Shown here piece after piece: positions 12,396 to 23,721 of a stretch of 64,000 nucleotides of DNA (positions within the stretch are counted from its first letter, which is position 1; every line of letters starts with the position of its first letter). The notes beneath the pieces were generated by a model that worked only from the letters and a program-made list of their open reading frames with translations, made no database searches and was not told where the DNA came from. The translations under genes were made by a program, and so were the position numbers. The stretch spans positions 102,448,479-102,512,478 of the forward strand of contig CM056380.1 of assembly GCA_029718625.1 (NCBI GenBank), read 5' to 3'. The DNA comes from Synaphobranchus kaupii (lineage: Eukaryota; Chordata; Actinopteri; Anguilliformes; Synaphobranchidae).

Positions 12396-12945
12396 AAATG
12401 TCCGGTGCTGCCTGTCCTGTTCGTTCCTTTTCGGTGCCTTTCTCCTTTCATGGAGTTTTGACGATTTTGTTTGGAACTCATGTTCTGTTTCGTCTTTTGG
12501 CGCATGTCTTCCTGTGGGGAAGATTGGGCGATGCTGTGGACACGTTTGTGTGTGACCGCGAGTTTGAGAATAGCCTGGGAACGTTGGATCTGTTCCTTTC
12601 GCCTCCGCTATTACGATATCGTATTATTTTTGCAATGTTTGTTTGTGTTTTATGTTTGTCTTTTCGCTACTCGCCCGTTCTGATTTGTCTCGTACCCGAG
12701 ACAGGGCGCGTATTTATTTCTGGCTGTTCAGATCCCTGTCCTTGCGCTCTACTTAGCGTTAGACAGTTAGCCGGTTAGTAGCGTCTGTAGGGTGTTTGTT
12801 GTTCCTTGTCTTGTCTCCTCCCTTATCTGTGGGTATCCCGCCTTAGTGGCCTAAGGGCTTAATGAATCCCCTTGCTGCGCTTGGCTCCTCCCATCTCACA
12901 CGTCACGCCCCATTACATATAGACACCCATCAGAAGTGTATTTAA

Positions 12946-13442
12946 AGTGATACTGCAGTCAAAAACCGACCTTTCCCGTTGAAAACCAATGTTTTGGGTT
13001 AGATTATGATCATACACAACTGTTTTTGTCCGAAGATCTCATGTTTAGTCAAAATGGGTGTTTTCTGAGTTTCTGTGTAGGCTTACCAATACGCTGGTTT
13101 CCGGGGGTTCGTGACATCACGAGATCCTTAACATTATAATGGGTGGAGTTGAGGTGATCCTAGGGTGGTCTCGGCTGGGCACGTGGTATAAAAGCAGAGA
13201 CCCTTGTACTGCTAACTAGCTAGTTCAAGTTCAAATGCGAATTGCTTTGTATTACTGCTAATAATAATAATTATAATAATTAATATTACGACTTATATCG
13301 ACACACCCTTTCACTCCTTGACCATATGAATATTCATAATATGACTACGTGGCATCATCGTCATATGACCACACCTACTCACGAGTTCTAGTTCAAATTG
13401 AACCGGTAAAAAAGGTCTTAGAAAAGGCTCTGCAGTATCTCT
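12946..13442. mobile_element. TTAA-flanked MITE
   Basis: Bounded by TTAA on both sides (12942-12945, 13443-13446). The ends AGTGATACTGCAG and CTGCAGTATCTCT are inverted repeats with one mismatch. 497 bp, non-coding. The TTAA target is typical of piggyBac and Kolobok families; I cannot choose between them. Confidence 0.75.
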
Positions 13443-13446
13443 TTAA

Positions 13447-16343
13447 AATGAACTGAATACATAGTGTTTTCTTGAGCTTCATTTTATATATTTTGCTAAG
13501 TTTCATGTTAACTTCCTCACAGATACCCATGCAAGTTGTGTGTGCACAGAAGGTTAATCACTGCCTGATGCAGGTTTACTCATGCAAACAGTGGCTTTTG
13601 AGACCACAGCCTTGAAACTGGCAGTTGTGAAACCATTTATTCCATGTCTGTGTAAGTGCGGCTAACATCGCTCGATAATTTGGCCTCTCTCACTATACAA
13701 CGTATGTGAATTGCAATGTGGTCCATTCTATCAATGCTCGGGTGGATTGAGATTCAAAGTGATCGTAACACACACGCTCAATAGATATCATGGGTCTGGT
13801 CATAAATCTTGTATTCTGATCAGCTCTAATCCCTGTAGTGTATAAGAGGGATGGTCATCTGACCTGGTCATAGCCAGAGGTCATGTTCAGAGGATTTGCA
13901 GACATGCAGAGAAGATTTTTTTGGGGGGCATTTTTTGCAGAAATAACTGATCTCAGATATGGGTGTTAACCACCTGCCTCCTCAGTTCATTTCAGTTCAA
14001 TATCGGGCCCATGCCATCACCAGACAAAGGATGAAACGTAAATAAAAGTTAAAAATGGAAGGAAAACATGTTTGAAATACCTAGACTCGAGTTCTCCTGC
14101 ACTTTCGTGAGATATCTTCATTTTAGAATTCCACAGTGAATACTGCAGACTCAGCTCAGTGGCAGAACACAAAGGCACTGAAAGGAGTGAGAAACAATGG
14201 GACTGCATCCTACACAAAGCTCCCCACCTGTGCAATTGCATTCTTCAGATATGGTGTGCTTAAAGTCGATGTCTGGCACCGTGTCTCTCCGGATATGCTC
14301 TGCGCCATTACCTTCAACTCGACCGCCCTCGCTTGCATGCTGTTTACGCTCCAAAACTGTTTGCTAATGGACTGCTTCCCCTAACAAAACACATTGGCCA
14401 CAATCAAAGCCATCACTCACACAACGGGGGACAGATTGTGAACAGGGGACGCGTGGCGTAATGAGAAAGGCAGTTTGACTGTCTTTCTTATTGCCCAAAT
14501 TTAAATACCACATAGAGTTTATCTTAAACTGTAGATTAAATAGCATCGTAGGGTGGGCAAACTAATTTTAAAGTAAACATGAAGAGGAACAGAGACAACA
14601 TTGTGCAGGCAATATTTAATCTTTCCTTTGGCTAGTATTGGCTGAGAAAATAAACTCTAAAATGTCTTAATAGGCAACAGCAGTTTGAATTATAATAAAA
14701 AATGTATGACTTGATTTGATAATTGTTGTAACACAGTCATATTTTAACTTATGAACTTCAACGATGAAGAAAAAAAACAAAAGACACCAAACACCTTTTT
14801 TTTTTGTCTTTCGTTTGTTTTAGGAATGTCTTTGTTTTACTTTCAGAACTTTTCTAGTTTTAGAATAAGGACCCTGAACAGCTGTGATGTATTAGAGGCT
14901 AGTCTGCGCTGTATGAAACGCCATATCAAAACTGTGACGAATTGGTCTGTGTACGGTGATTACAGAGCACAGTCAATAGAGTCGTGCTGCCATAGCTATA
15001 TAAAGACAAGCTTTCCACATACTGCCTACTTAGAGCGCATTCGTCTTATTCTGGTGATGATGAAACTGTTGAAAACGGTGTGGGCGAAATTACATCACGG
15101 TTTCTGCCATCAGTGCCACCCAGTCATCTTCTCATTTGTTATTTTACTGTCTCATGCATGTGAGACTGATCAAAATTCTCACGACAGACCTCTCGTTGTG
15201 CCCACAGAAAATTGTTTTTCTCTCAGAGTTAATGTATTAAAAATTGATGCAAAAAAGTACCCTTTTCTCTAGTTGCCTTGCTGAGCCTAAAAAAGATGTG
15301 CTAATGGTTCATTGCCTTTAATAAATTGGCCATTTCAAGGAACTGCAAGGGCAATAAACCAAAATGTAATCATGAATCAATAAAAATTGAGATGTGGCCC
15401 ATGTTACGGCTTTAATCCCATTAAACTATTCAAAAATCACATTAGCGTGTTAGAGACTCACAATAAATCAATACTGTGGATGATTATACAATAGTTTTTT
15501 TCTATTCTGGCAACTACTTGACATTTAGTTTCAGATGTCTATGGCTGAATCAAGCAGTTATATGATGATTCATAATTCATTTCAGTCATAATAGCTCTTC
15601 ACTCCAAGTACTGTAAAATTTGTGCCTTGTGTAATCACTAAAGGTGTTCATTTGCGAGTTGTACCTATAGTTTTTACCTGTACTTAGTTTATGCAGAAAA
15701 CTATTCCCAAAAACAAACCACAAGAATGCCTATGTACGTATGTGGTAAAACCATTCTCCCTTCTAATGAATTTTTTAAAAATGTAGTCATAAATCCTTTT
15801 GAAGTTTTTGAATTTCAGACAGCAGTAGTAACTGAAATAAGTTAAAAGATTTTCCTCTGAGTTCTACTGCTGCTTCTATCTTTCCCAGCATTAGTTGCTC
15901 TGCAGAGGCTATCTGTGACTGTTCGGAACATAGATGTTCTCTCATAAATCGATGTTCTCTGTTCTTTATGCCATATTGAAAATGGCACATCGTCTGCAGA
16001 GATCATTTGACTTTCATTCATTTCACAGGCCTGCAAATAATTCATCTTGCTGTGTAATTGCGGAGTGAGAATAGATGGAGCGGCCTGGGCTGCATTCAGT
16101 CGGCACGTTGGCACGTTGAAATTGTTCGACCCCGAAGATGACACGATCGGCCAGCGCTCGCAATATGAGATTAGTTATTGAGCTCCTGCCTCTGCACTCT
16201 GCAGGCTGAGGGGCTGAGTGTCAGTACTCTTGCTGTGATGTGCGACACATCTATCGAGCCCCTCCTGTGGGTGATCGCATGGAGTCCTGTCATCCCTGAG
16301 CACACAATCTCCCCTCACTCACCCTAACCGTTTTTGTTCAGGT
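13447..16343. other. Intergenic, no recognisable feature
   Basis: The longest stretch in the left half without an evident transposon. A 173-codon open frame at 14751-15272 shows no family motif and an unremarkable composition. 15990-16320 is somewhat more GC-rich and lacks repeat signatures. No splice-framed exon was recognised. Confidence 0.45.
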
Positions 16344-16432
16344 TTGTGCATCGTTCATGGAATGTACAAAAATGAACACAAAAATAGACCACAATGTTTG
16401 GGACAAAGATACATTTTTTTCTTGTTTAGTAA

Positions 16433-16471
16433 TCAAACAATGAGGTTAAAGTGCAGATTCTTCTCACCCTC

Positions 16472-16507
<36 letters not shown>

Positions 16508-16745
16508 TATTCTAGGGCCCCATAATGTTTGTGACATAATATTCATGTTTTGTACTTTCTCACAAATCCTTCCTGCTTGAAGTCTGTGACCCATAGACAT
16601 CACCAGGTGCTGAGTATCTTCTCTGTTGATGCTCTGCCAGGCCTGTACTGCAGTAATGCTTCTGATTGTTTTTCGGGGGCTAGTTGCCTTCAGTTTTCTC
16701 TTCAGCATAACACGTGTTCATTTTGATTCTGTTCGGGTGACCGAC
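16433..16745 (-). pseudogene. Tc1-like transposase C-terminal relic
   Basis: On the minus strand the conceptual protein holds TITAVQAWQSINRED-like and LVMSMGHRLQAG words, preceded upstream by an AKSVTR stretch. This matches the end of fish Tc1 transposases (QAWQSI..ED...L..SM..RLQA.I). The catalytic region is missing and the reading frame is lost toward a C-rich run at 16473-16504. The element ends are not clear. An AATGTTTGGGACAAAGATAC stretch at about 16392-16411 may belong to a terminal repeat. Confidence 0.65.
16473..16504 (+). repeat. Poly-C run, 32 bases
   Basis: Uninterrupted C homopolymer inside the Tc1 relic. Length may be unreliable in the assembly. Confidence 0.9.
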
Positions 16746-16821
16746 TTGGCCAGTGAATAATTTTCAGTTTTTGGCTTTGAAAAACTCCTTGTGCTTAAAG
16801 TAAAATATGAATTGGAATATA

Positions 16822-17386
16822 CAGTGAGCACCATGATTCATTGGACAGTGACACATTTTTTGTTATTTTAGTTCTGTACTCTAGCACTTTGAGTTTGAAA
16901 GGATACAATGACAATGAGGTTGAAGTGCAGACTGTCAGCTTTAATTTGAGGGTATGTTCATCCATACAAGATGAACCGTTTAGAAATTATAGAACCTTAT
17001 GTACATAGACTCCCCCTCATTTTCAGGCATCAAACGATATTGGGCAGTTTAACATAATGTAGAATAAAGTAATCATTTTTAATATTTGGTCATATATCCT
17101 TTGCATGCCATGACTTCCTGATGCCTATGACCCAACAATATCACAAGACTCTTGATATCTTATTTTCTGATACTCCTACAAGCGATACTATAACCTCTGC
17201 ATTTGAATGGAACTCTATGGGAATTGGGGAGGTGGGGACTAGATTTAGCTGTAAAATACACTGGAACAGTATGGAACACATGGTTGGCTAAATGGCATCA
17301 AGGGTCTGAGGTATCAAACAAGCCTCAAACCATCACTCTGCTGCCAGATATGCAGTAGATATGGATGGATCACTTGAAGGGTTGTT
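16822..17386. mobile_element. Half of a Tc1-type foldback element (CAGTGAGCACC end)
   Basis: Preceded by TA (16820-16821) and starting CAGTGAGCACCATGATTC, then ATTGGACAGTGACACA, another common teleost Tc1 end. It runs into the shared palindromic core (CCTTTGCATGCCATGACTTC, TCTATGGGAATTGGGG, CATCACTCTGCTGCCAGA) and stops abruptly at 17386 near the centre of the palindrome. The other half is missing. Confidence 0.7.
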
Positions 17387-17868
17387 AGAAAATATTTTAT
17401 ATATATTTATATTTTTTGTCCAGATAAATCATCCACATTTTGTTGCTTGAGTTTGTGCCCCCTTGAGTTTGTGAGTTTTGGATGCACTTCTCTCCTCTGT
17501 ATGATTGTGTGCACTTACATCATATATATATATATATATATACAGCATGTGGTTTGCCTCTGCACAGTGTCAGCATGCCTCCCACTTGTGACAGAATAAT
17601 AAGCAATAGCCATACACATTTTAAGAAGGTGTTTGTTTTAACACCCACGCACAGTACATTTTATTCCTACATTGTGTTGTAAATAGTAAGTGGAAGCTGG
17701 CTCCCCGGTGCCCTGGCTGAATTCCCAACCTAGCTCTCCCAACCTGCCACCTAATCATCCCCCAGTTTAATTGACTAAAGAAATTGCTCTCTCCAGTGGC
17801 AACAGTGACAGGCCCTGGTGCAAAACTTTTGCCCAAACTGCACCATTAGACATAGATATTTTACAGAC
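17387..17868. other. Intergenic with AT microsatellite
   Basis: An AT dinucleotide run lies at 17522-17542. Otherwise no supported feature. Confidence 0.5.
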
Positions 17869-17871
17869 AAT

Positions 17872-19857
17872 GGGCCCTATCTTGGCGATCTTGGCGCTTA
17901 GTCTAAGCGCATGGCGCTAAGTCCATTTAGGGCGTGTCCAAGTCCACTTTTGCTATTTTAACGATGTGTTTTTTTGGCGCATGGCGCAACTGGGCTGAAC
18001 CTAGTCGCTTCATTAATTATAGGTGTGTCTTGGGCGTGACATTCAATATACCAATCAAAATGTCATATCCCATTCCCTTTAAAAGCCTGCTTTTCCACCT
18101 TGGCGGATTGCTTATGATGGCGAAACAGACATGCTCGTGCGTGTTTAGTGTGATCAAGGAATAGGCTAAATGGAGTATGATCAATATTATTCGGACTAAC
18201 CATTAGCCTATGAGTTCCCGGTAATTCCAGACAGGGCTGTTATTTTACAAAATATGTGCGGTTAAATTTTGCTAAAAGGACCTGCAACAGCTGAGAATAA
18301 GCTATCAATGGCTTCAGTCTCACCTTAGAAAACGCCAAATTAGCCTGCTTGTTCAGCGAATTTCGTTTGATTATGCAATGAAAGTGTCAAACATCAATTC
18401 CAAGAGGCTGTTCTCATGGAATTCTCGAAGTTCAAGCTTCATCCAAAGTTCATTAGGCTACCTGCATAGTAGGCTAATATTGATTAATAATATACATACC
18501 GTTATTTTGCCTTAATGATGACACTAAATAGCCTACAATAAAGCTGTCAGGTTCGCAACCCAGAGGTTCACGCATATTTCCCCTTGTTTAATAATGTCCT
18601 GTTTATGGAAATGTGACCAACCTCTTTTACTCGTAGCGTAATCCTTTAAAACAATCCACTTTCCCAGGAAGACCGTGAAACGTGCGACTTGGAAACAGAG
18701 AACATACAGCTCACGTGCAGAGAATGGCATTAAAATTAATTGTGAATTAATTGTGTAACGTGCTGCAAATTTGTTTTAGTTTCTAATTAGACGCTTAGTT
18801 CTCCTTAAAATCGTTTTGCTCAGTTAAGGAATAACGGGTGAAATCAGCTGGGTTTTAAACGGTGAGAGTATGAAAACCTGGTCACTGTAATTTAAAAAAA
18901 TATGAAGGACGAAGAATAGCTAAGGTTACAATTTAGTTAACATGGTGACATCTCCGTTTTTTAACCATAGGCTATCGAAAAAAAACCTAATTCACAGCGA
19001 ATCCGCTGTAGCCTAGGCTATTTGAAAAACAATAAATGCAATATTCACTGGACAAGGTTTTGAACTTTTTTCAGTCACAAACCATTCTATTTACTTACAG
19101 GCTGTATTCATAGATAAACAGAGCTGTATTGTAATGACATCTGATGCGCATTTTCAGAACTTAAATGTCCGTCTATTGCCGTGCGCGAGTTTTCCATTGA
19201 ATGACAATTCACGCATTAGGTGCAAAGACAATTCGCGCATTAGGCTTGATAGCTATAGGTGTTATCAGCTCCTTTTTAATGGATAGCCATTGTCCCGTAC
19301 CATCGCACATCGCCTGGATGTTGATGGAGTGGGCTGAAAGCAATGTAATGTGGCATTGTTTCCCTTCGCTGAGGGAAAGGTATGTGTAGGCTACCTATGG
19401 AACCTTTTATTATTATGCATTTTTGATATAGCCTACACAATAATAATATTTCACATTGTGATCTAGATATTTTAGTCATGCCTGTGCACGCCCCTGTGTG
19501 TAACAGACAGGAGGGTATGCGCGTTGTGCACACGCCTATGTAGACGCACTTATATGCGCCGTTAAAATAGCATGTAAACAACTGCGACATGACTTTAGAC
19601 CAGGTTTGTGGTGGTTCTAGCGCAAGCGCTTTCTGCTGGCTCAAGATAGCAATACGCCAAAAAGAATCCTGGCCACTCCTCATCTTAAGACCAACACGCC
19701 CAGTTCACTAATGATGGCGCAAGACTAGTTAATGGCGCAATGCTAGTTAAACGGCGTAAGCGTTAGGCGTTATTATGGACCTAGCGCCGGGTGTAAGATA
19801 GCAAAGACACTTGCGTTTGCGTTAACGCCGCTTTGCGCCGGGTGTAAGATAGGGCCC
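17872..19857. mobile_element. Harbinger-like non-autonomous transposon, copy 1
   Basis: 1986 bp between GGGCCCTATCTT and its exact inverse AAGATAGGGCCC, flanked by a 3-bp duplication AAT (17869-17871, 19858-19860). The outer parts are rich in GGCGC and AAGCGC words (TTGGCGCTTAGTCTAAGCGC, CTTTGCGCCGGGTGTAAG). A second copy lies at 22173-26412 in the opposite orientation, also with a 3-bp duplication. Three-base target duplications point to the PIF/Harbinger superfamily, but no transposase is recognisable, so that assignment is an inference. A roughly 135-codon open frame shared by both copies has no known motif. Confidence 0.8.
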
Positions 19858-19860
19858 AAT

Positions 19861-20179
19861 GTGTTGGATTTTAGCCATCATCACACGATCAAATAGACTT
19901 GATACTGGACAACAACAGACATATTTCCCAGCCATCTTTGCATATCAGAAAATATCACTAATACCAAAGAAATTACTACAAATCATTCACTTGAATAGTT
20001 TATACAATACATTTTTTGAAAAAAAGGCATATAGTTTCATATGACTACAGACTATTCTACAAAGAAAGTGTAATAACCATGATGGATATGAGTTTAACGA
20101 TACATAAAACAGATGGCACTTTGAGTGCCAAAGCGTGTTTCTCCAGTGCTTAATCAGTGTATAAGGGCCCGTGCTAGAA
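19861..20179. other. Intergenic, no recognisable feature
   Basis: AT-rich, no gene or repeat end seen. Confidence 0.5.
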
Positions 20180-20465
20180 TGGATTCATTGATGGAGGGCC
20201 CGATATCCGCGATACGGATCACGGGGCCTCTCTGACCACGGGCCCCAGTGCAGCTGCACTGCCAGCACTGTCTATATCTCCACCACTGGTTCTCTCCCTC
20301 CCCACCTCAGCTGTTGTGTGGTGAGTTCTGGCATGGAAAGGTTGCCATGCATCACCCAGGTGGGTGCTACACATTGGTGGTGGTTGAGGAGAGTTTCCCC
20401 CTCATCACTTTAAAGTGCTTTGAGTGTGAGAAGGGTATATAACTGCAAGCCATTATTATCATTTG
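20180..20465 (+). mobile_element. 3-prime end of a non-LTR retroposon (LINE or SINE)
   Basis: Contains CACCCAGGTGGGTGCTACAC, GGTGGTGGTTGAGG, TTTAAAGTGCTTTGAGTGTG and GTATATAACTGCAAGCCATT, ending in an ATT-rich tail. This order resembles the tail of a common fish retroposon family ending in a tgtaaagcgctttgag-type box plus ATT repeats. No ORF is present. The family name is uncertain. Confidence 0.5.
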
Positions 20466-21505
20466 TATTAAAACGATTAAAATCAGCCAAAAAATGCAAT
20501 TTGACCAGGGGTGCCCAAACATTTTCACTCTTTAATTAGGGTTCCCTTTTGGCACACAGCTAGTACAGGCCATGTGTAACCTGGACAAAAGAAACGGCAT
20601 TAGTTAGCCATTAGGGGGCGCTATAATCAGGTCCCAAAGTCACACCCTCAGCCCCGTCATCCTGTTCGTCATAGAATTGTGACCCAACGTGTTGGTTTAG
20701 ATGTCTTGCATGCAACCATTTCACAAGAGACGCAAATATCAAATCTAACAATTCATCTAAATTTCAAAATTCAAATAGTTGTGTAAATGTGAAATTTTGT
20801 TAAATATTGGGACTAGTTCATTATCCAGTGCCTGCCACTCATAATAAATTAATTTGACTAATCTTAAATGTTCGAATCCCAAAACGTTTACGTGTTGAAA
20901 TGTCCATCATTGATATGGTTTTAAAGATGAAGATCATATTTTATCAGTCTCTGTGATGACAACTTGCAATTATAACGTAATACTGGTGCTCCAGTGTTAT
21001 AAAGTATTCTTTTTTAATGACAGAAACTGTCATTCTTTTCTTTTTCTATTGTCTGAAATTAGTTTTTTCTTCTTCTATGGAATGGAAACGAGTAACAGGC
21101 ACTGAGGCTCATGGATGCTGTAGTATTTGAAACTAACAAAAAAAAAAAAAAAAAAATTTTCCTAAACAATGTTGAAACATTCATAATTGAGGGCCATAAC
21201 ATCAATCTATCATAACATGTCACCATCCAGGACATTTCTGAGACTCTCTGTTGCGTAATATTGTGGTTATTGCTTAGATTAAAATCTACAAATGGGAGAA
21301 TCCATAAATATAAATACCTAGATACCTCATTCACCCACTATATTAGGATGGTCAAGATCTGCATATAAGCAAACGACAGCTATTGTATTGACAGATGCAG
21401 ACTTCCCCCTGATAAAATATATTATAACTTGCTTAATTCTCAATTAATTTTCATGAAATTTGGCTTGTTATAAGGATGATAAATTTATTCTGCATACCAT
21501 TTTTA
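20466..21505. other. Intergenic, no gene; possible short hAT-like trace
   Basis: AGGGGTGCCCAAACATTTTC near 20508 resembles hAT-type ends but has no partner. An A run lies at 21138-21156. Nothing else is supported. Confidence 0.4.
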
Positions 21506-21903
21506 TGGATGTGGATGGATCACTTTAAGGGTTGTTTCTCCTGACTTTTTTCCTCATAGAGTTCTATAGGAAAATGAGTCAGGAGAAATAACCCTTAAAG
21601 TCATCCACCCACATCTACTCCATATCTGGCCGCAGAGTGATGGTTTTGGGCTTGTTTGATACCTTAGACCCTTGATGACTTACAGCCATGTAGCCAGTCA
21701 TGTGTTCCATACTGTACCAGCGTAATTTACAGCTGAATCTAGTCTCAACCCCCAATTCCCATAGAGATCAATTCAAATGCAGAGAGGTTATAGTATCGCT
21801 TGTAACAGTACCTGAAAATAAGATAGAGAGTCATTTGATGTTTATGGGTCACATACTTCAGGAAGTAACGGCATGCAAAGGATATGCGACCAAATATTAA
21901 ATA
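21506..21903. mobile_element. Fragment of the shared palindromic Tc1-type core
   Basis: Carries the centre and one arm of the core: GATGGATCACTTTAAGGG, TAGAGTTCTATAGGAAAATG, CGCAGAGTGATGG, CAATTCCCATAGAGATC and GGCATGCAAAGGATATGCGA. The other arm and any Tc1 ends are absent. Confidence 0.7.
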
Positions 21904-22169
21904 CGATACTTTAAAAATATGTTAAAGCAAAGGGTATGCATTCTTATGTAAATGAGAGATTTCAGTTTTAAATTTTTAATAAATTAGGAAAAATTTCCAA
22001 AAACATGTTTTCACTTTGTCATTATGGGCTTTGAGTGTAGATTGATGGGCAAAAATGGCAATTGTATCCATTTAAAATTAAATCTACAACACAATAAATT
22101 GTGCAAAAGTCATCCCTGCATGAGATCAGCACACCACTAGAATGCAGAAATATACTGCAGTTTTAAGAT
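21904..22169. other. Short intergenic stretch
   Basis: AT-rich, nothing recognised. Confidence 0.4.
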
Positions 22170-23721
22170 TATGGGCCCTATCTTACACCCGGCGCAAAGC
22201 GGCGCTAACCCAAACGCAAGTGTCTTTGCTATCTTACACCCGGCACTAGGTCCATAATAACGCCTAGCGCTCACGTCCTTTAACTACCATGTATTCTTGC
22301 GCCATCACAAGTGAACTGGGCGTGTTGGTCTTAAGATGAGGAGTGGCCAGGATTCTTTTTGGCATATTGCTATCTTGAGCCAGCAGAAAGCACTTGCGCT
22401 AGAACCACCACAAACCTGGTCTAAAGTCATGTCGCAGTTGTTTACATGTTATTTTAACGGCGCATATAAGTGTGTCTACATAGGCGTGTGCACTACGCGC
22501 ATACTCTCCTGTCTGTTACACACAAGGGCGTGCACAAGCATGACTAAAATATCTAGATCACAATGTGAAATATTATTATTGTGTAGGCTATATCAAAAAT
22601 GCATAATAATAAAAGGTTCCATAGGTCCACATACCTTTCCCTCAGCGAAGGGAAACGATGCCACATTACATTGCTCTCAGCCCACTCCATCAACATCCAG
22701 GCGATGTGCGATGGTACGGGACAATGGCTATCCTTTAAAAAGGAGCTGATAACACCTATATCAAGCCTAATGCGTGAATTGTCATTTGCACCTAATGCGT
22801 GAATTGTCATTCAATGGAAAACTCGCGTACTGCAATAGACGGACATTTGCGTTCTGAAAATGCACTTCAGATGTCATTACAATACAGCTCTGTTTATCTA
22901 GGAATACAGCCTGTAAGTAAATACAATGGTTTGTGACTGAAAAAAGTTCAAAACCTTGTCCAGTGAATATTGCTTTTCAAATAGCCTAGGCTACAGCGGA
23001 CTCGCTGTGCATAATGTTTTTTTTGATAGACTATGGTTAAAAAACGGAGATAAATGTCATCATGTTAACTGAATTGTAGGCTAATCATAGCTATTCTTCG
23101 TCCTTCATATTTTTTAAATTACAGTGACAAGGTTTCCATCCCCTCAGCTTATTAAAACCCGCTGATTTCACCGGTTATTCCATAACTTGAACAAAAGATT
23201 TTAAAGAGAACTAAGCGTCTAATTAGAAACAAAATTTGCAGCACGTTACACAATTCATTTTAATTCCATTATCTGCATGTTCGCTTCACATGAGCAGGTC
23301 TGTTTCCCCTGCTGTACATCGCACTTTTCACGGTCTTCCTGGGAAAGTGAATCGTTTTAAAGTATTACGCTACAAGTTAAACAGGTTGGTCACATTTCCA
23401 TAAGCAGGACATTATAAAACAAGGGAAAATATGCTGAACCTATGGGTTGCCAACCTGACAGATTTGTTGTATTTAGTGTCATCATTAAGGCAAAATAACG
23501 TTAGTTATGTTATTAATCAAAATTAGAATGCAGGTAGCCTAATGAACTTCGGATGAAGCTTGAACATGAGTTAATTGCATAATCAAACGAAATTCGTTAA
23601 ACAAGCAGGCTAATTTGGCGTTTTCTAAGGTGAGAAGGAAGCAATTGGTCATTTATTCTCAGCTGTTGCAGGTGCTTTTAACGAAATTTAACAGCATATA
23701 TTTCGTAAACTAGCCCGACTA

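Larger units (their letters stand above)
9019..12917 (+). mobile_element. Solo LTR with TATAG target duplication, interrupted by a second LTR
   Basis: Starts TGTCATGG, ends CATTACA, and is bounded by a perfect 5-bp duplication TATAG (9014-9018 and 12918-12922). Without the nested LTR B it is about 1.9 kb. No gag, pol or primer-binding site is present, so it is a solo LTR left by recombination between two LTRs. A TATATAAG box lies at 9168-9175. The body is built from degenerate repeats of about 200 bp with words such as ACTGAGAGGC, CGCCTCGTTACAT and GGAAC...GTTCC. Superfamily is unresolved; Gypsy-type is plausible from the 5-bp duplication. Confidence 0.8.

Noticed and set aside
14751..15272. 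173-codon open frame on the plus strand
   Set aside because: No recognisable motif, AT-rich chance-like composition, and no splice or transcript evidence in the sequence.
19276..19683. 135-codon frame shared by the two Harbinger-like copies
   Set aside because: Not annotated as a gene, because the two copies are simply the same element and no protein family is recognisable. Kept only as a question in the findings.
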